Assembly (NCBI RefSeq): GCF_904848585.1
Contig: NZ_CAJHCR010000015.1
Coordinates: 1-64,000, forward strand
Direction of reading: 5' to 3'
DNA: 64,000 nt
Source: Paraburkholderia kirstenboschensis
GTDB lineage: Bacteria > Pseudomonadota > Gammaproteobacteria > Burkholderiales > Burkholderiaceae
Made by a program: the position numbers and the translations under genes
Shown: positions 26,752 through 36,302 of the stretch, piece by piece
How positions within the stretch are numbered: position 1 is the stretch's first letter
How the letters are laid out: each line of letters opens with the position of its first letter
The notes under the pieces: generated by a model
Told to the model about the DNA's origin: nothing
The model's input: only the letters and a program-made list of their open reading frames with translations
Database searches by the model: none

Positions 26752-28092
26752 TCACCTCAATAGCCGCGCGATAACGAGTACATACAAAGCCGACGCCGCA
26801 AGCTGCACCACTGTGATCGGCAGTCCGTATCGAAGGAACGTGCCAAAGGAGATGGGTTTTCCCTGGCGCGCGCAGATGCCTGCCGCAACAATGTTTGCGG
26901 CCGCGCCCACGAGCGTCGCGTTACCACCGAGGGTCGCGCCAAACATCATTCCGACGAATACAGGAATCGAATTAACAGGCCACTCGTGGAATCCGGCCGA
27001 AAGCGCCGTTTCCGGTACCACCTCGGCCATCACGAGATAACCCTTGACCATGACAATCGACGCTGCTGCGACCGGAACATTGGCAAGCAGGCTGGACAGC
27101 AACGCGATGCCGACAAGCAGCGTGAGCGCGACGTGGGTCAACTCCCCACCGAATAGTTGATATAGCTTTAATGCCAGTATCTGAAGCAACCCTGTCTTGG
27201 CCATGGCCTGCACGAGACAGAAGATGCTTGCAAGGAAAACAAGGGTTTTCCAATCGACGTCGCGCAGCACGTTCTCGGTCGGTTCGACTCGGGCGGCGAA
27301 TCCCACTAACAGGGCCAACGCACTTGCGATTATTGCGACAGCGGGAGGCACGATGCGCGACGGCAAATCCTCGCCCACCACGAACAGGGCCACCATCATT
27401 AGAAGCACAGCTGCCACGAGCGCGGCGTAGACCGGCCGTTCGAGCCGTGTTGCCGCGGCGCGTTGCGGCAACGTGCGCCTCAGATTCCACAGATCTCGCA
27501 TGAGCCACGGCAACAGCGGCACGATCATGAGGACCGCAATCACTCCGCCGAGCGACACGCGCCGCAGGTACTCGCCGAACGTCATCCCGATGGCGCTTCC
27601 GACGAGAAACGTCGCTGGGTCGCCGACCAACGTCAGCAAGCCGGCCGAGTTGCTGATGATTGCGGTAAGCAGCATCGGGCCGACGAAGTCAGTCTCCAGT
27701 GCGATGCATACCTTGATAATGATGGGCGCAAGAATAATTACTGTAGTCGCGTTCGGCAAGACCGCGCAAATCGGTGCGACCAACGCGATCAACAGGAGCA
27801 GAAACCGCTTACCGCTTCCATCTGTTGCGCGCAGATACACATTCCCGATGATATCGAAAAGGCCCGTAGTCGCGAGGATGCGCGCTACGATCATTCCGCC
27901 AAACAGCAAACCCAGCGGTCCGGCGCCCGTGCGGATCGCGCCCAGCAGATCCTGCTCATCCAGGATGCCCAGCGCGATCAGCAGGCAGGTACCTACCAAT
28001 GCCGCGACAGCCATGTCGATCACGTCGAACGCGATCAGGAGAATGACCGCTGCGAACACCGATACGGTGATTATGGTTTGCAGTTGGCTCAC
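26752..28092 (-). CDS. Ion transporter superfamily permease (SLC13/ArsB/CitM-like)
   Basis: A 446-residue membrane protein with about 11-12 hydrophobic segments and the inverted-repeat plan of the IT superfamily (PF03600 type): PNATTVIILAPIIIK in the first half and LANVPVAAASIVMVKG in the second, each with a loop motif around ISNSAGLLTLVGDPATFLVG and GGNATLVGAAANIVA. Candidate substrates are dicarboxylates, sulfate, arsenite or bicarbonate; sequence alone does not settle it. It starts 17 bases after the end of a binding-protein gene and is followed by carbonic anhydrase. Confidence 0.85.
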   Translation of the reverse strand: MSQLQTIITVSVFAAVILLIAFDVIDMAVAALVGTCLLIALGILDEQDLLGAIRTGAGPLGLLFGGMIVARILATTGLFDIIGNVYLRATDGSGKRFLLLLIALVAPICAVLPNATTVIILAPIIIKVCIALETDFVGPMLLTAIISNSAGLLTLVGDPATFLVGSAIGMTFGEYLRRVSLGGVIAVLMIVPLLPWLMRDLWNLRRTLPQRAAATRLERPVYAALVAAVLLMMVALFVVGEDLPSRIVPPAVAIIASALALLVGFAARVEPTENVLRDVDWKTLVFLASIFCLVQAMAKTGLLQILALKLYQLFGGELTHVALTLLVGIALLSSLLANVPVAAASIVMVKGYLVMAEVVPETALSAGFHEWPVNSIPVFVGMMFGATLGGNATLVGAAANIVAAGICARQGKPISFGTFLRYGLPITVVQLAASALYVLVIARLLR

Positions 28093-28109
28093 GATTCCGC
28101 CCTGTTCTT

Positions 28110-29147
28110 CTAACGCAGAGGCGGCGCGTACATCAGGCCACCCTGGGTCGACAGCCGGTTCAAGCCCCGCTCGAGTTTCAGCGGAGTCCGAGGTCCAAGG
28201 TTCCGGTCGAACATTTCCCCGTAGTTGCCGACGCTTTGCACTGCGCGCGCCATCCAGCCTCGCTCAACGCCCAAACCGCGGTTGATCGCGTCGTCATCGC
28301 CAAGCGCCCGCTTCACGGCAGGATCGCCCAGTCGGTCATGCAGGTTCTCATGGGTTACGCCTAGTTCCTCCGCCGCCACAAGCGTGAAAAGGACCCAGCG
28401 CACGAGCGTCAGCCAGCTCAGATCGCTGCCACGCACGACCGGGCTGAGCGGCTCCTTGGCAATTCGCTCCGGCAAGATATCGGCAGCTTGCTGGCCGCCC
28501 GGCCCTTGGAGGCGTACGGCGACGAGATGTGAGAAATCCGCAGCGTAGGCGCTGCAACGCCCGGCGTAGAAAGCGCGGCTCGCTTCGATCGCAGAGTCGA
28601 TCACCAGCGGCTTGATGTCTAACTGATTGTCGGCTGAATACTCACGCAGATGCACCTCAGTGGATGTACCTTTTTCCACGCACACCGTTGCGCTTTTGAG
28701 TCCCGCGGCGGTCTGCGCGCCACCAGATCTTCTGACGAGAAACGCCTGGCTGTCGTAGTAGAGAACGCCGGCAAACTGCACCTTCAGCGCGCTTTCCCGA
28801 AGCAGCGTCCATGTGGTGTTCCGCGCGAGGAGATCGATGATGCCTTCAGCCAGAGAAGGAAAGCGCGCCGATGCCTTAAGCGGTACGAAGGCCACTTTGG
28901 CAGGATCGCCAAGAGCCGCCGCAGCCACCGCGCGGCAAAAGTCTGCATCTATCCCGGACCAGTGCCCGGCACTGTCCTTGATGGAGAACCCTTCGATACC
29001 TTCGCTGACCCCGCACCGCACCACGCCTCGTGCACGTATTTGGGCTAACGTGTCGCCGTCCGCTGCGCAAGCGTTGTTGATCAGGCCGCCGAAATGAGCA
29101 AAGCAGACTACAAGCACGGCTGCGCCGCACTGTACGATGCGTGCCAT
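28110..29147 (-). CDS. General L-amino-acid type (AapJ-like) solute-binding protein, orphan
   Basis: A 345-residue family 3 periplasmic binding protein with a signal sequence (about 1-30, ends NACAA). GVVRCGVSEGIEGFSIKD opens the mature domain, and DADFCRAVAAAALGD and NYGEMFDRNLG are typical of AapJ. No ABC permease or ATPase gene lies next to it; the following gene 17 bases on is an IT-superfamily permease. ATG 29147 has GGGAG 6 bases upstream. Either it feeds a transporter encoded elsewhere, or it serves that secondary permease. Confidence 0.85.
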   Translation of the reverse strand: MARIVQCGAAVLVVCFAHFGGLINNACAADGDTLAQIRARGVVRCGVSEGIEGFSIKDSAGHWSGIDADFCRAVAAAALGDPAKVAFVPLKASARFPSLAEGIIDLLARNTTWTLLRESALKVQFAGVLYYDSQAFLVRRSGGAQTAAGLKSATVCVEKGTSTEVHLREYSADNQLDIKPLVIDSAIEASRAFYAGRCSAYAADFSHLVAVRLQGPGGQQAADILPERIAKEPLSPVVRGSDLSWLTLVRWVLFTLVAAEELGVTHENLHDRLGDPAVKRALGDDDAINRGLGVERGWMARAVQSVGNYGEMFDRNLGPRTPLKLERGLNRLSTQGGLMYAPPLR

Positions 29148-29566
29148 GGTCAACTCCCGGACCGGCGTTAGCGATAGAAGTGGCTGCTATGGCAGCGCTC
29201 CTCCGTCGACAGGCCTCGTTTCGAAGGGCGGACCGTTTGACGCTGGTACGCAACAAGTACTCTAGCAGTCGGGATTGGTCACTGCCGCAAAAATGTGACC
29301 TTGCACGATCCTCTCGGTGCCGTCGCAACTGGAAAGGGCCTTGATCGGCGTCCGGCCTCCCAAGGCAGCCAAGATCACGTTGATGGCCTCGATGTCCAGA
29401 GGCATCGCGAGCACGGGCGGCCTTCGAATTGCGAGAACTCGGGCAAGCGACCCTATCGTCAGGCAGACGGTGCGGGAATTAAAGGACCACGAACTTTCGG
29501 CCAAGGTCGGGCTCAGCGCCGCTCATGTCAAGCGCCTCAGCAAGCGTGAGCCCATCTCGAACCCGG
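29148..29566. other. Intergenic region, no supported gene
   Basis: About 420 bases. Open frames on both strands overlap each other and show no family or ribosome site that I trust. It should contain the promoter for the minus-strand binding-protein/permease operon. Confidence 0.4.
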
Positions 29567-30190
29567 TTAGCGGAAGCCGTAGACAACGATCTTCTTCCCC
29601 TCGAAATTTTCTTGCACAGCTTGCTCGCAATATTGCGGGCACGTTACCGAGCCGTCTCCGCTCATGCCAGAGACAGTGACCGCCCTGTAAACAACGGATT
29701 CGACGAGCGTCCCATCCGCAGCGATGACCATGTTCAGGTCGGTTTCGACACCCGCCGGCACAGCTCCCCCGGCGGTATAAGTGATTTTCATGGTGCCGGT
29801 GCAATCGGAGTTCACTGAGTATGTTCCGATCTGGTTCGGATTGAAGGTCGTCAGGCCTCCTTTCGGCAGCCCGCCGATCATGCCGAAGTCGGTGCGCGTG
29901 AAGCTGCCCATGCCATCGAACGTCACGAGGGCGACGTCATCGAGAATCGACGTGGAGGCATAGGGAGCAACTTTATTGTTCGGTCCTATCAATCCGATGA
30001 TTTCTCCGTGACCGGTGAATGCGTACGGTCCTCTGAGCGTTGCGTTCGAACAAAGGCCGCGTGAGCCGCCGTGTCCGTCATGTCCGTCGTGTCCGTCGTG
30101 ATCACCGGGACCGCCGGCCTGCGCGGCGCCGCTGAGTAAGAGAAGCGCCACGGCGGTTGCCGACAGAATGCTCAATTGTTTGATCTTCAC
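29567..30190 (-). CDS. Secreted protein with His/Asp/Gly repeat, unknown function
   Basis: A 207-residue protein, family not recognised. Signal peptide about 1-25 (VALLLLSGAAQA), then a low-complexity tract with repeated HDG (GDHDGHDGHDGHGG, residues about 28-41), then a region of about 150 residues with beta-strand pattern and two C-terminal cysteines (CPQYCEQ). The body resembles hypothetical secreted proteins of Burkholderiaceae in which Asn/Gly-rich strands alternate. The HDG tract could bind metal. No neighbour suggests a function. Confidence 0.75.
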   Translation of the reverse strand: MKIKQLSILSATAVALLLLSGAAQAGGPGDHDGHDGHDGHGGSRGLCSNATLRGPYAFTGHGEIIGLIGPNNKVAPYASTSILDDVALVTFDGMGSFTRTDFGMIGGLPKGGLTTFNPNQIGTYSVNSDCTGTMKITYTAGGAVPAGVETDLNMVIAADGTLVESVVYRAVTVSGMSGDGSVTCPQYCEQAVQENFEGKKIVVYGFR

Positions 30191-30944
30191 GATAATCTCC
30201 TTGTCACTCAGTCAGGCGCGAAACATCACGGCGCAGGGGCCCATTGCCTGGCGGGATGAGGCGCCCAATTCAAACGAAATGGAATTAGAGAATCGATGCA
30301 GTGATAGAGCTGCCGCTGTTTGCGGAAACGAGCGAGGAAAGAAAGAGGGCCGTCGGTGTTATTGGCTTTGGCGAACAGGATGCGAGAAAGCCTCGTCGTT
30401 GGCCAAGTAGTTAACTGGCGAAACGCTTCACCAAGCCGTAGTTTTGCTCGGTGTCGGCAGGCACGTGCAGAAGGGGTGCACGAAAGTCCGCGAAATTGTG
30501 ACTTCGTGGGTCAGCCACGCTTTAATGTCGCATAGCAAGGAGGAGCGTAATCCACAATCTTTGCAGATGCCAAACGAATATCGGACAAAAGGCAGGCGCA
30601 TTCAGAATCGCGTTGAGCGAATGATGGACTGTATCGAGTGATTTCCGACGACTTCGAAGGGGCCCCGTTGACGCGTGCTGGACCAAGGGCGACGTTCGGT
30701 TGAGCGTCCTCCAGACCATGTAAGTGACCCGTGGGGCCTGGTCGGCCACAAACGGGTCGTACACGGCCGCATGACGAAGATCTATCGACGAGCGGCGACG
30801 CGCCCTGTGGCGATTTCTAGAAAGAGCAGACGTGTGACATCGATGTCGCCCGCGCACCTGCACCTGGTCAAAAAAAACCCGTCCATATGGACGGGCTCAA
30901 ATACTACGCGGAGAAACTCGCTAACCCCTTTGCGTCAGGCTTGC
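30191..30944. other. Long intergenic region downstream of the porin gene
   Basis: About 750 bases, more A+T-rich than the surroundings in places, with no open frame that shows a credible family. It holds the porin terminator at 30870-30897 and the presumed promoter of the secreted HDG protein. A small RNA cannot be excluded but nothing was seen to support one. Confidence 0.45.
30870..30897 (-). terminator. Rho-independent terminator of the porin gene
   Basis: On the minus strand CCCGTCC-ATAT-GGACGGG forms a perfect 7-bp stem (30878-30895) followed by a run of eight T (30870-30877 on the plus strand as A). It lies 48 bases past the porin stop. Confidence 0.93.
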
Positions 30945-32072
30945 TCAGAAGCGCGTCAATATACCGACCGAACCCATGACCTGATTGCCCGTCGATGAAG
31001 CGCCGCCTGCGTTGTACATGACTGCGACGTTCTTGTTGCCCGTTGCATGCTGGTACATGGCCTCGGCATATAGCTCCGTACGCTTGGTCAGCGAGTAGCG
31101 CGCAATCGCGTTGACCTGATTCCACTTCGGATCGGCGCCGAACGACGTTGCACCACTCAGATGCGCATCCGTGTACGCGTAAGAAACGCCGAGCATGAGC
31201 GCTGGCGTAAGTGCGTACTTGCCATTGAGTTCGTAGTTGTCGAAGTGAGCGCCTCCATTGTTCAGCCCGAACGCGTTCGTATTCTGATATTGGCTGTGCG
31301 TGTAGACAAAGCCGACCGTCGCAGGGCCGAAGCCGTAGCTCACGCCCGCGCCGGCGGTACGCTGCACATCCGACGTCAGGCCACCTTTGAACTCGGTTGG
31401 ATCAGCGGCACCCGTGGTATTCGGATTCGAAGCGCCCGAACCATTGACCTGCAAGTAGGCGGCAGCCACGTTCAAGCCGCCGAACTTGTAGCTGGCGCCC
31501 GCGCTGTACGCACGATTGACAGCAAAGCCGGTCTGGCTGTTGCTGAACGCATACATGCCACCGGCCTTGAAGCCGGCATAGTCGAGGCTGGTGAACTTGA
31601 CCGAGTTATTGAAGCGAACGCTGTGTTGCAGGTTGTCGTTGTCATACGGATGCGCAAAACCCGAGTCACCGAACGGGCCTGCCGTGGCAGACAGCGGCGC
31701 GACGAAATCGACCATGGAGTCATACTGGCGGCCCAACGTGACCGTACCAAAAGTGCTGCTGCTCAGACCGACATACGCCTGACGACCAAACATCCGGCCA
31801 CCCTGGCCGAGCGTGCCGTTATTGACGTTGAAGCCATTTTCGAGCACGAAGACGGCCTTGAGACCACCACCGAGATCTTCCGTGCCACGCAGGCCGAAGC
31901 GGCTACCGCTGATGTTGCCGCTCGCCAGCGCGACCCGGCTGCTTCCGCCGACGTTATTCGTGTATGTGATGCCGGCGTCGATGAGGCCGTACAGCGTAAC
32001 CGAGGTCTGTGCATGGGCGGCCGATGCAGCAAGCGCAACGGCGACAGCGAGGGCGATGCGAATCTTTTTCAT
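30945..32072 (-). CDS. Beta-proteobacterial general porin (OmpC-like)
   Basis: A 375-residue outer-membrane porin with a signal peptide (1-21, ends AHA), a first mature strand QTSVTLYGLIDAG, the L3 constriction region, and a C-terminal Phe (GSVGILTRF) needed for BAM insertion. It matches the 16-strand trimeric porins abundant in Burkholderia and Paraburkholderia. Stands alone with its own terminator. Function is diffusion of small hydrophilic solutes. Confidence 0.95.
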   Translation of the reverse strand: MKKIRIALAVAVALAASAAHAQTSVTLYGLIDAGITYTNNVGGSSRVALASGNISGSRFGLRGTEDLGGGLKAVFVLENGFNVNNGTLGQGGRMFGRQAYVGLSSSTFGTVTLGRQYDSMVDFVAPLSATAGPFGDSGFAHPYDNDNLQHSVRFNNSVKFTSLDYAGFKAGGMYAFSNSQTGFAVNRAYSAGASYKFGGLNVAAAYLQVNGSGASNPNTTGAADPTEFKGGLTSDVQRTAGAGVSYGFGPATVGFVYTHSQYQNTNAFGLNNGGAHFDNYELNGKYALTPALMLGVSYAYTDAHLSGATSFGADPKWNQVNAIARYSLTKRTELYAEAMYQHATGNKNVAVMYNAGGASSTGNQVMGSVGILTRF

Positions 32073-32342
32073 GAATTAACTCTAGCGTGTTGGAACTGCG
32101 TCAGAAAACAGCGTGGCGAGTATAGAACCGCCCGCGCAGCACGCCTCACTTCCGGTCTGGATTGGACCTTTGCGTTTTTCTGAAGTAATCCGCCACAAAA
32201 CCGCCACAATTCTCGTGATATCCCAGCCGGCACGGCGCAGCGATTCTGTGCTTTATCCCACCGCTCGAGTCGCTGTTGTATCGAAGCGACGGTATTCGGG
32301 TTAGCCGACTTGCGCACATTTTGATCGCCGCGCTTTTGTCAG

Positions 32343-33974
32343 TCATATCGAGTCACATTCGCATACGGGTGATGGGATCTCCATGTCGTGAGCGATTGCC
32401 GCCAGAGACAGCTGCCCATCGGTGAGGCGCCAGATGCCGCGCGGATTGTCATGCTGCAACGCTTCCGGCAGCAGTTCATCCGGGAAGCCTTGGTAGCACA
32501 CAGGTCGCAGGAAGCGCTCGATCGAACTCATGCCAACGGAAGTGAAGCGGCTATCCGACGTCGCGGGAAATGGTCCGCCATGAATCGATGCGTACGACAC
32601 TTCTTGCGGATGCGCGAACGCATTAATGACGATGCGTCCCGTGCGGCGCTCAAGAACAGGCAACAGGTTGGCGGCGAGCGGATGATCGACCCGATCGAGC
32701 TGTATGGTTGCAGAGAGCTGCCCGCGAAACTGCCTGGCGATCGCGATCAGTTGCTCGACGTCCTTCACACGTACCAGTAGTGCTGCAGGGCCGAACACTT
32801 CTTCCGACAGGGACGGATCGTCGAGCATGCGTGCTCCGTCGACTTCGAAGAGCACCGCTTGACCGTCCCATGCACCTTGCGGCTCACCGCCCGCGGCAAT
32901 CCGTTCGGCGCCCGCATTGCGCTGCCGCTCAACATTCTTGCGATACGCGGCGCAGATGCCCGGCGTCAGCATCGTGCGCGCCTGCATCGCTTCGACAGGA
33001 GCGGTCATCGCTCGCCTCAGGTCGATGTAGCCAGGACCGTCGATGGCGAGCAGGATTGCGGGCTTGAGGCAGGCCTGTCCGACGGTAACGAGCATACGCT
33101 CGATAAAGCCATGGCCGATCTCGGCGCCACGCGCAGCAAGCGCACCCGGGAGCACGAAAGTCGGATTGACGCTGGTCATTTCGGTGAAAACCGGGATCGG
33201 ATCCGGACGTTGCTGTGCGCGCCGGAATAGCGCCATTCCGCCGCCTTCCGAGCCTGTGAACGTTACACCCTTGATGAGCGGGTGATCGACCAGTGCCTCG
33301 CCAATTTCATTACCGCCGCCGCGAACCAGAGAAAACACTCCCTCGTGAAGGCCCGAATCTCTGACGGCTTGCTGAATCACGCGGCCCATCAGTTCTGACG
33401 CGCCGGGATGCGCGTTGTGCGCTTTCACAATGACGGGACAGCCGGCGGCCAGCGCCGACGCGGTGTCGCCGCCAGCGACCGAATACGAGATGGGGAAATT
33501 GCTTGCGCCAAAGATCGCGACGGGACCCACTGCGATCTTCTGCGAGCGATGATCCATCCGGGGGCGCGGTTGACGCTCCGGCTGGGCCGGATCGATCGTT
33601 GCCTGGCGAAAGCGTCCCTGACGGACGACAGTCGCGAACTGGCGAAACTGAGTCGCGGACTTCGCGGCTTCCGCTTCGAGCTGAGCGACGGGCAAGGCGG
33701 TTTCGAGCGACGCGCGTTGTGCGAGTTCCGGCGTGATCGCGTCGAGTCCGTCGGCAATGCGCTCGAGGAACGCGGCGCGGTCCGCCAGGCTCGTGTTGTT
33801 ATAGCTGTCGAATGCGTCGTCGGCCAGTCGTGCCGCGCGATCGACTTCCGCGCTGCCGCCAAATGCAAAGGACGGTTCGATCTCGACGTTCGTCGCAGGA
33901 TTAAGCGACTTCATGCTACCGGCGGTTGCGCCCACTTCTTGCGCGCCGATAAGCAGATTGCCATTGAGTTTCAC
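32343..33974 (-). CDS. Aldehyde dehydrogenase, 2,5-dioxovalerate dehydrogenase-like
   Basis: A 543-residue ALDH. Catalytic C302 (VGQACLKP) and general base E265 (FTEMTSVNP), with N159 in ASNFP, are visible. The Rossmann glycine motif GSEGGG is present. The sequence resembles alpha-ketoglutaric semialdehyde dehydrogenases (AHNAHPGASELMG, SYASIHGGPFPATSD). In those the Cys context is GQFCTNPG; here it is GQACLKPA. Its start overlaps the stop of the cysteine hydrolase gene by 4 bases, so the two are co-translated. No sugar-acid pathway genes are adjacent, so the exact aldehyde is uncertain. Confidence 0.85.
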   Translation of the reverse strand: MKLNGNLLIGAQEVGATAGSMKSLNPATNVEIEPSFAFGGSAEVDRAARLADDAFDSYNNTSLADRAAFLERIADGLDAITPELAQRASLETALPVAQLEAEAAKSATQFRQFATVVRQGRFRQATIDPAQPERQPRPRMDHRSQKIAVGPVAIFGASNFPISYSVAGGDTASALAAGCPVIVKAHNAHPGASELMGRVIQQAVRDSGLHEGVFSLVRGGGNEIGEALVDHPLIKGVTFTGSEGGGMALFRRAQQRPDPIPVFTEMTSVNPTFVLPGALAARGAEIGHGFIERMLVTVGQACLKPAILLAIDGPGYIDLRRAMTAPVEAMQARTMLTPGICAAYRKNVERQRNAGAERIAAGGEPQGAWDGQAVLFEVDGARMLDDPSLSEEVFGPAALLVRVKDVEQLIAIARQFRGQLSATIQLDRVDHPLAANLLPVLERRTGRIVINAFAHPQEVSYASIHGGPFPATSDSRFTSVGMSSIERFLRPVCYQGFPDELLPEALQHDNPRGIWRLTDGQLSLAAIAHDMEIPSPVCECDSI

Positions 33975-34612
33975 GATTCGTCTCCTTGCGATTCAGGAAG
34001 TGCGGCAATCAACTCGGCCGTCGTCAGGATTTCATGGGCGAAGGTTGGGCCGTTCAGTTCGTGCGCGGCATGCATCATCTCCGGCTTGAAGGCGGCGGTC
34101 GCATCGCGCACGAGCGTGACGTGGTAGCCGAGTTCCGTCGCGTAGCGGGCGGTCGCTTCGATGCAGGTATTCGCCAGCAGGCCGACCACGATCACATGCG
34201 TGATGCCCTTCTGCCTGAGCTGGTAATCGAGGTCGGTATTGGCGAACCCGCTCGAGCCCCAGTGCTCCTTGGCGATGATGTCGCCACTCCTGGGCGCGAA
34301 GTCGGGATGCCATTCGCCGCCCCATTCGCCGCGCGCGAAGTGATGGCCGTGCATGACCTTGACCTGGTTCGGATTGGGATGGTCCCAGCTTTCGTAGTCG
34401 CCCGGCTCCCAACGGCGGTGCGGTACGATGACCACGGGAATGTTGCGGGCGCGGACGGCGCGGTCCAGCGCGCGCAAATTGTCGAGCAGGCCGACCTTCT
34501 GGGCAATCGGTTCGACAAAGGGATAGACCTTTCCGCCTTCCGACAGAAAGTCGTTGTAGGGATCCACCAGCAGGTAAGCGGTGCGATCAATGGGGTATTT
34601 CACTTCGGTCAT
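33971..34612 (-). CDS. Isochorismatase-fold cysteine hydrolase
   Basis: A 213-residue hydrolase of the isochorismatase superfamily. The catalytic triad can be seen: D17 (LLVDPYND), K115 (IIAKEHW) and C150 (GLLANTCIEATAR). Members hydrolyse amides or carbamates such as N-carbamoylsarcosine, nicotinamide, or biuret. The gene is first of a two-gene unit with the ALDH, overlapping by ATGA. Amide hydrolysis followed by aldehyde oxidation is a plausible pathway, but the substrate is not known. Confidence 0.87.
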   Translation of the reverse strand: MTEVKYPIDRTAYLLVDPYNDFLSEGGKVYPFVEPIAQKVGLLDNLRALDRAVRARNIPVVIVPHRRWEPGDYESWDHPNPNQVKVMHGHHFARGEWGGEWHPDFAPRSGDIIAKEHWGSSGFANTDLDYQLRQKGITHVIVVGLLANTCIEATARYATELGYHVTLVRDATAAFKPEMMHAAHELNGPTFAHEILTTAELIAALPESQGDES

Positions 34613-34708
34613 GGAATTTCTCCGACGATTGTTAGGTAAGTGTTTCGGTTTCCTGAGTAAGCGCGGAAGAGATGGCGCCGGAACGACGCCGTCCGTTTCC
34701 AGCGATTT

Positions 34709-36058
34709 CTAACGCAGCGGCCTGAAGGCCGCCCTAAGTTCCTGGGCGAAGATCATCGGCTGCTCCCACGCGGCGAAGTGGCCGCCTTTTTCTGCCCGGT
34801 GGTAATAGACGAGATTTGGGTAGGCTTTCTCTGTCCAGCTCCGTGGCGCCTGATATTGCTCGCCGGGGAACACGCTCACGGCCACTGGAATCTTGACGCC
34901 TTTGGCGTTGAAAAAGCCGCCCTTATATTCCCAGTAGAGACGGGACGCGGACACCCCGGTATTCGTCAGCCAGTACAGCGTGATGTTGTCGAGGATCTCG
35001 TCACGCGTCAGTTCGCCTGTGGCGCTCGTGGTCCGGTTCAGAGCCGAGACGACAGCCGCGGCCGGCTGGCCATCGGCATCGTTGTGATCGAGCAGCCATG
35101 CGGCGAGGCCGACGGGTGAATCGGCAATGCCGTAGAGCGTCTGCGGGCGCGATCCCATCAAGCGGGCGTAGTCAACTTCCTTGAAGGTCAGGGCGAGCTG
35201 CTCGTAGGCGCGTTTCTCCTCCGCTGACAAACCGGCTGGCGCCGGCGCGCCGATCTGAAGCGCCTTGTCGACCTCGGCTGGAACCGTCGCGGGCATGTTG
35301 GTGTGGATGCCGAGCAGTCCCTGAGGCGCCTGCAAACCCATTTGATCGACGACAAACGCACCCCAGTCGCCGCCTTGAGCGACGTAGTGCGTATATCGGA
35401 GACGGCGCATCAGTTCCGCCCAGGCGCGGGCCATGTGCTCGGGCCCCCAGCCGGTGGCCGTCGGCTTACCGGAGAAACCGTAGCCCGGCATCGAGGGGAT
35501 GACGACATCGAACGAGTCTTCGGCCTTCCCGCCATGCGCTACGGGGTCGGTTAACAACCCGATGAGCTTGGTCTGCTCGAGCACGGAGCCGGGCCAGCCG
35601 TGGTTGATGATCAATGGAAGCGCATTGGGGTTCTTCGAACGAACATGGATGAAGTGAATGTCCACCCCGTCGATGGTCGTCACGAACTGCGGAAGGGCAT
35701 TCAGCTTCGCTTCAGCCTTGCGCCAGTCGTAGTCCGTCGCCCAATAGCGCGCGAGTTCCTGCATGGTCGCGAGCGGCACGCCCTGCGAAGAATCTGTGAC
35801 GGTCTCCTTTTCGGGCCATTGCGTGGCGGCGATCCGGCGGCGAAGCTCGTCAATGGCTTCCTGCGGCACATGGATCTTGGGAAACGGACGGATCGAGTCG
35901 TCTTCAGCCGTTGCACGCAGTGTCGCGGAAGGTTGCTCCGCGACCGGAGCGGCATGGGCGTAACTCAAGGCAGCGGTCAGGACAATGCCGAGGGCAGCCG
36001 CCGTCGACGCAAGAAAGCTGCGCCGGGTTGGCGCTGGGGATACTATAAACATGATCAT
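34709..36058 (-). CDS. Epoxide hydrolase (EHN family) with Tat-type signal
   Basis: A 449-residue alpha/beta hydrolase with an N-terminal EHN domain (about residues 55-165). HGWPG at 153-157 is the oxyanion motif and D231 in QGGDWG is the nucleophile, with H in KGGHFAAWEQP as base. The N-terminus has a twin-arginine motif (TRRSFLAS, 11-18) and a hydrophobic stretch, so Tat export is likely. Two ATGs (36058, 36052) are both possible. It is divergent from a GlxA-type regulator at 36303. The substrate may be an aromatic or terpene epoxide. Confidence 0.87.
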   Translation of the reverse strand: MIMFIVSPAPTRRSFLASTAAALGIVLTAALSYAHAAPVAEQPSATLRATAEDDSIRPFPKIHVPQEAIDELRRRIAATQWPEKETVTDSSQGVPLATMQELARYWATDYDWRKAEAKLNALPQFVTTIDGVDIHFIHVRSKNPNALPLIINHGWPGSVLEQTKLIGLLTDPVAHGGKAEDSFDVVIPSMPGYGFSGKPTATGWGPEHMARAWAELMRRLRYTHYVAQGGDWGAFVVDQMGLQAPQGLLGIHTNMPATVPAEVDKALQIGAPAPAGLSAEEKRAYEQLALTFKEVDYARLMGSRPQTLYGIADSPVGLAAWLLDHNDADGQPAAAVVSALNRTTSATGELTRDEILDNITLYWLTNTGVSASRLYWEYKGGFFNAKGVKIPVAVSVFPGEQYQAPRSWTEKAYPNLVYYHRAEKGGHFAAWEQPMIFAQELRAAFRPLR

Positions 36059-36302
36059 TTTCCGAAGAAGCGCACGCGAGTCTGCGGCGCGCGCAGGGTT
36101 ATGTGCTGCGTCAGCGTTATCGAAGGCAGATGTTCACTGCGCGGCGGTGTAGGGCGGCGCGGGGACCTTGCGCTTGCGTCATGATTTCACTCCTGGTTCG
36201 TGCGGTTGCCGGATGGCGTGAGTGAATTCTGGCTCGTATTGCCCGTGACGCAAATGACGCATAGGGTCGTTTTTCAGGACATACCTTCGACGGAGGGCGG
36301 AC

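Noticed and set aside
29262..29679. Short overlapping frames on both strands
   Set aside because: Neither shows a family, a signal or a convincing ribosome site.
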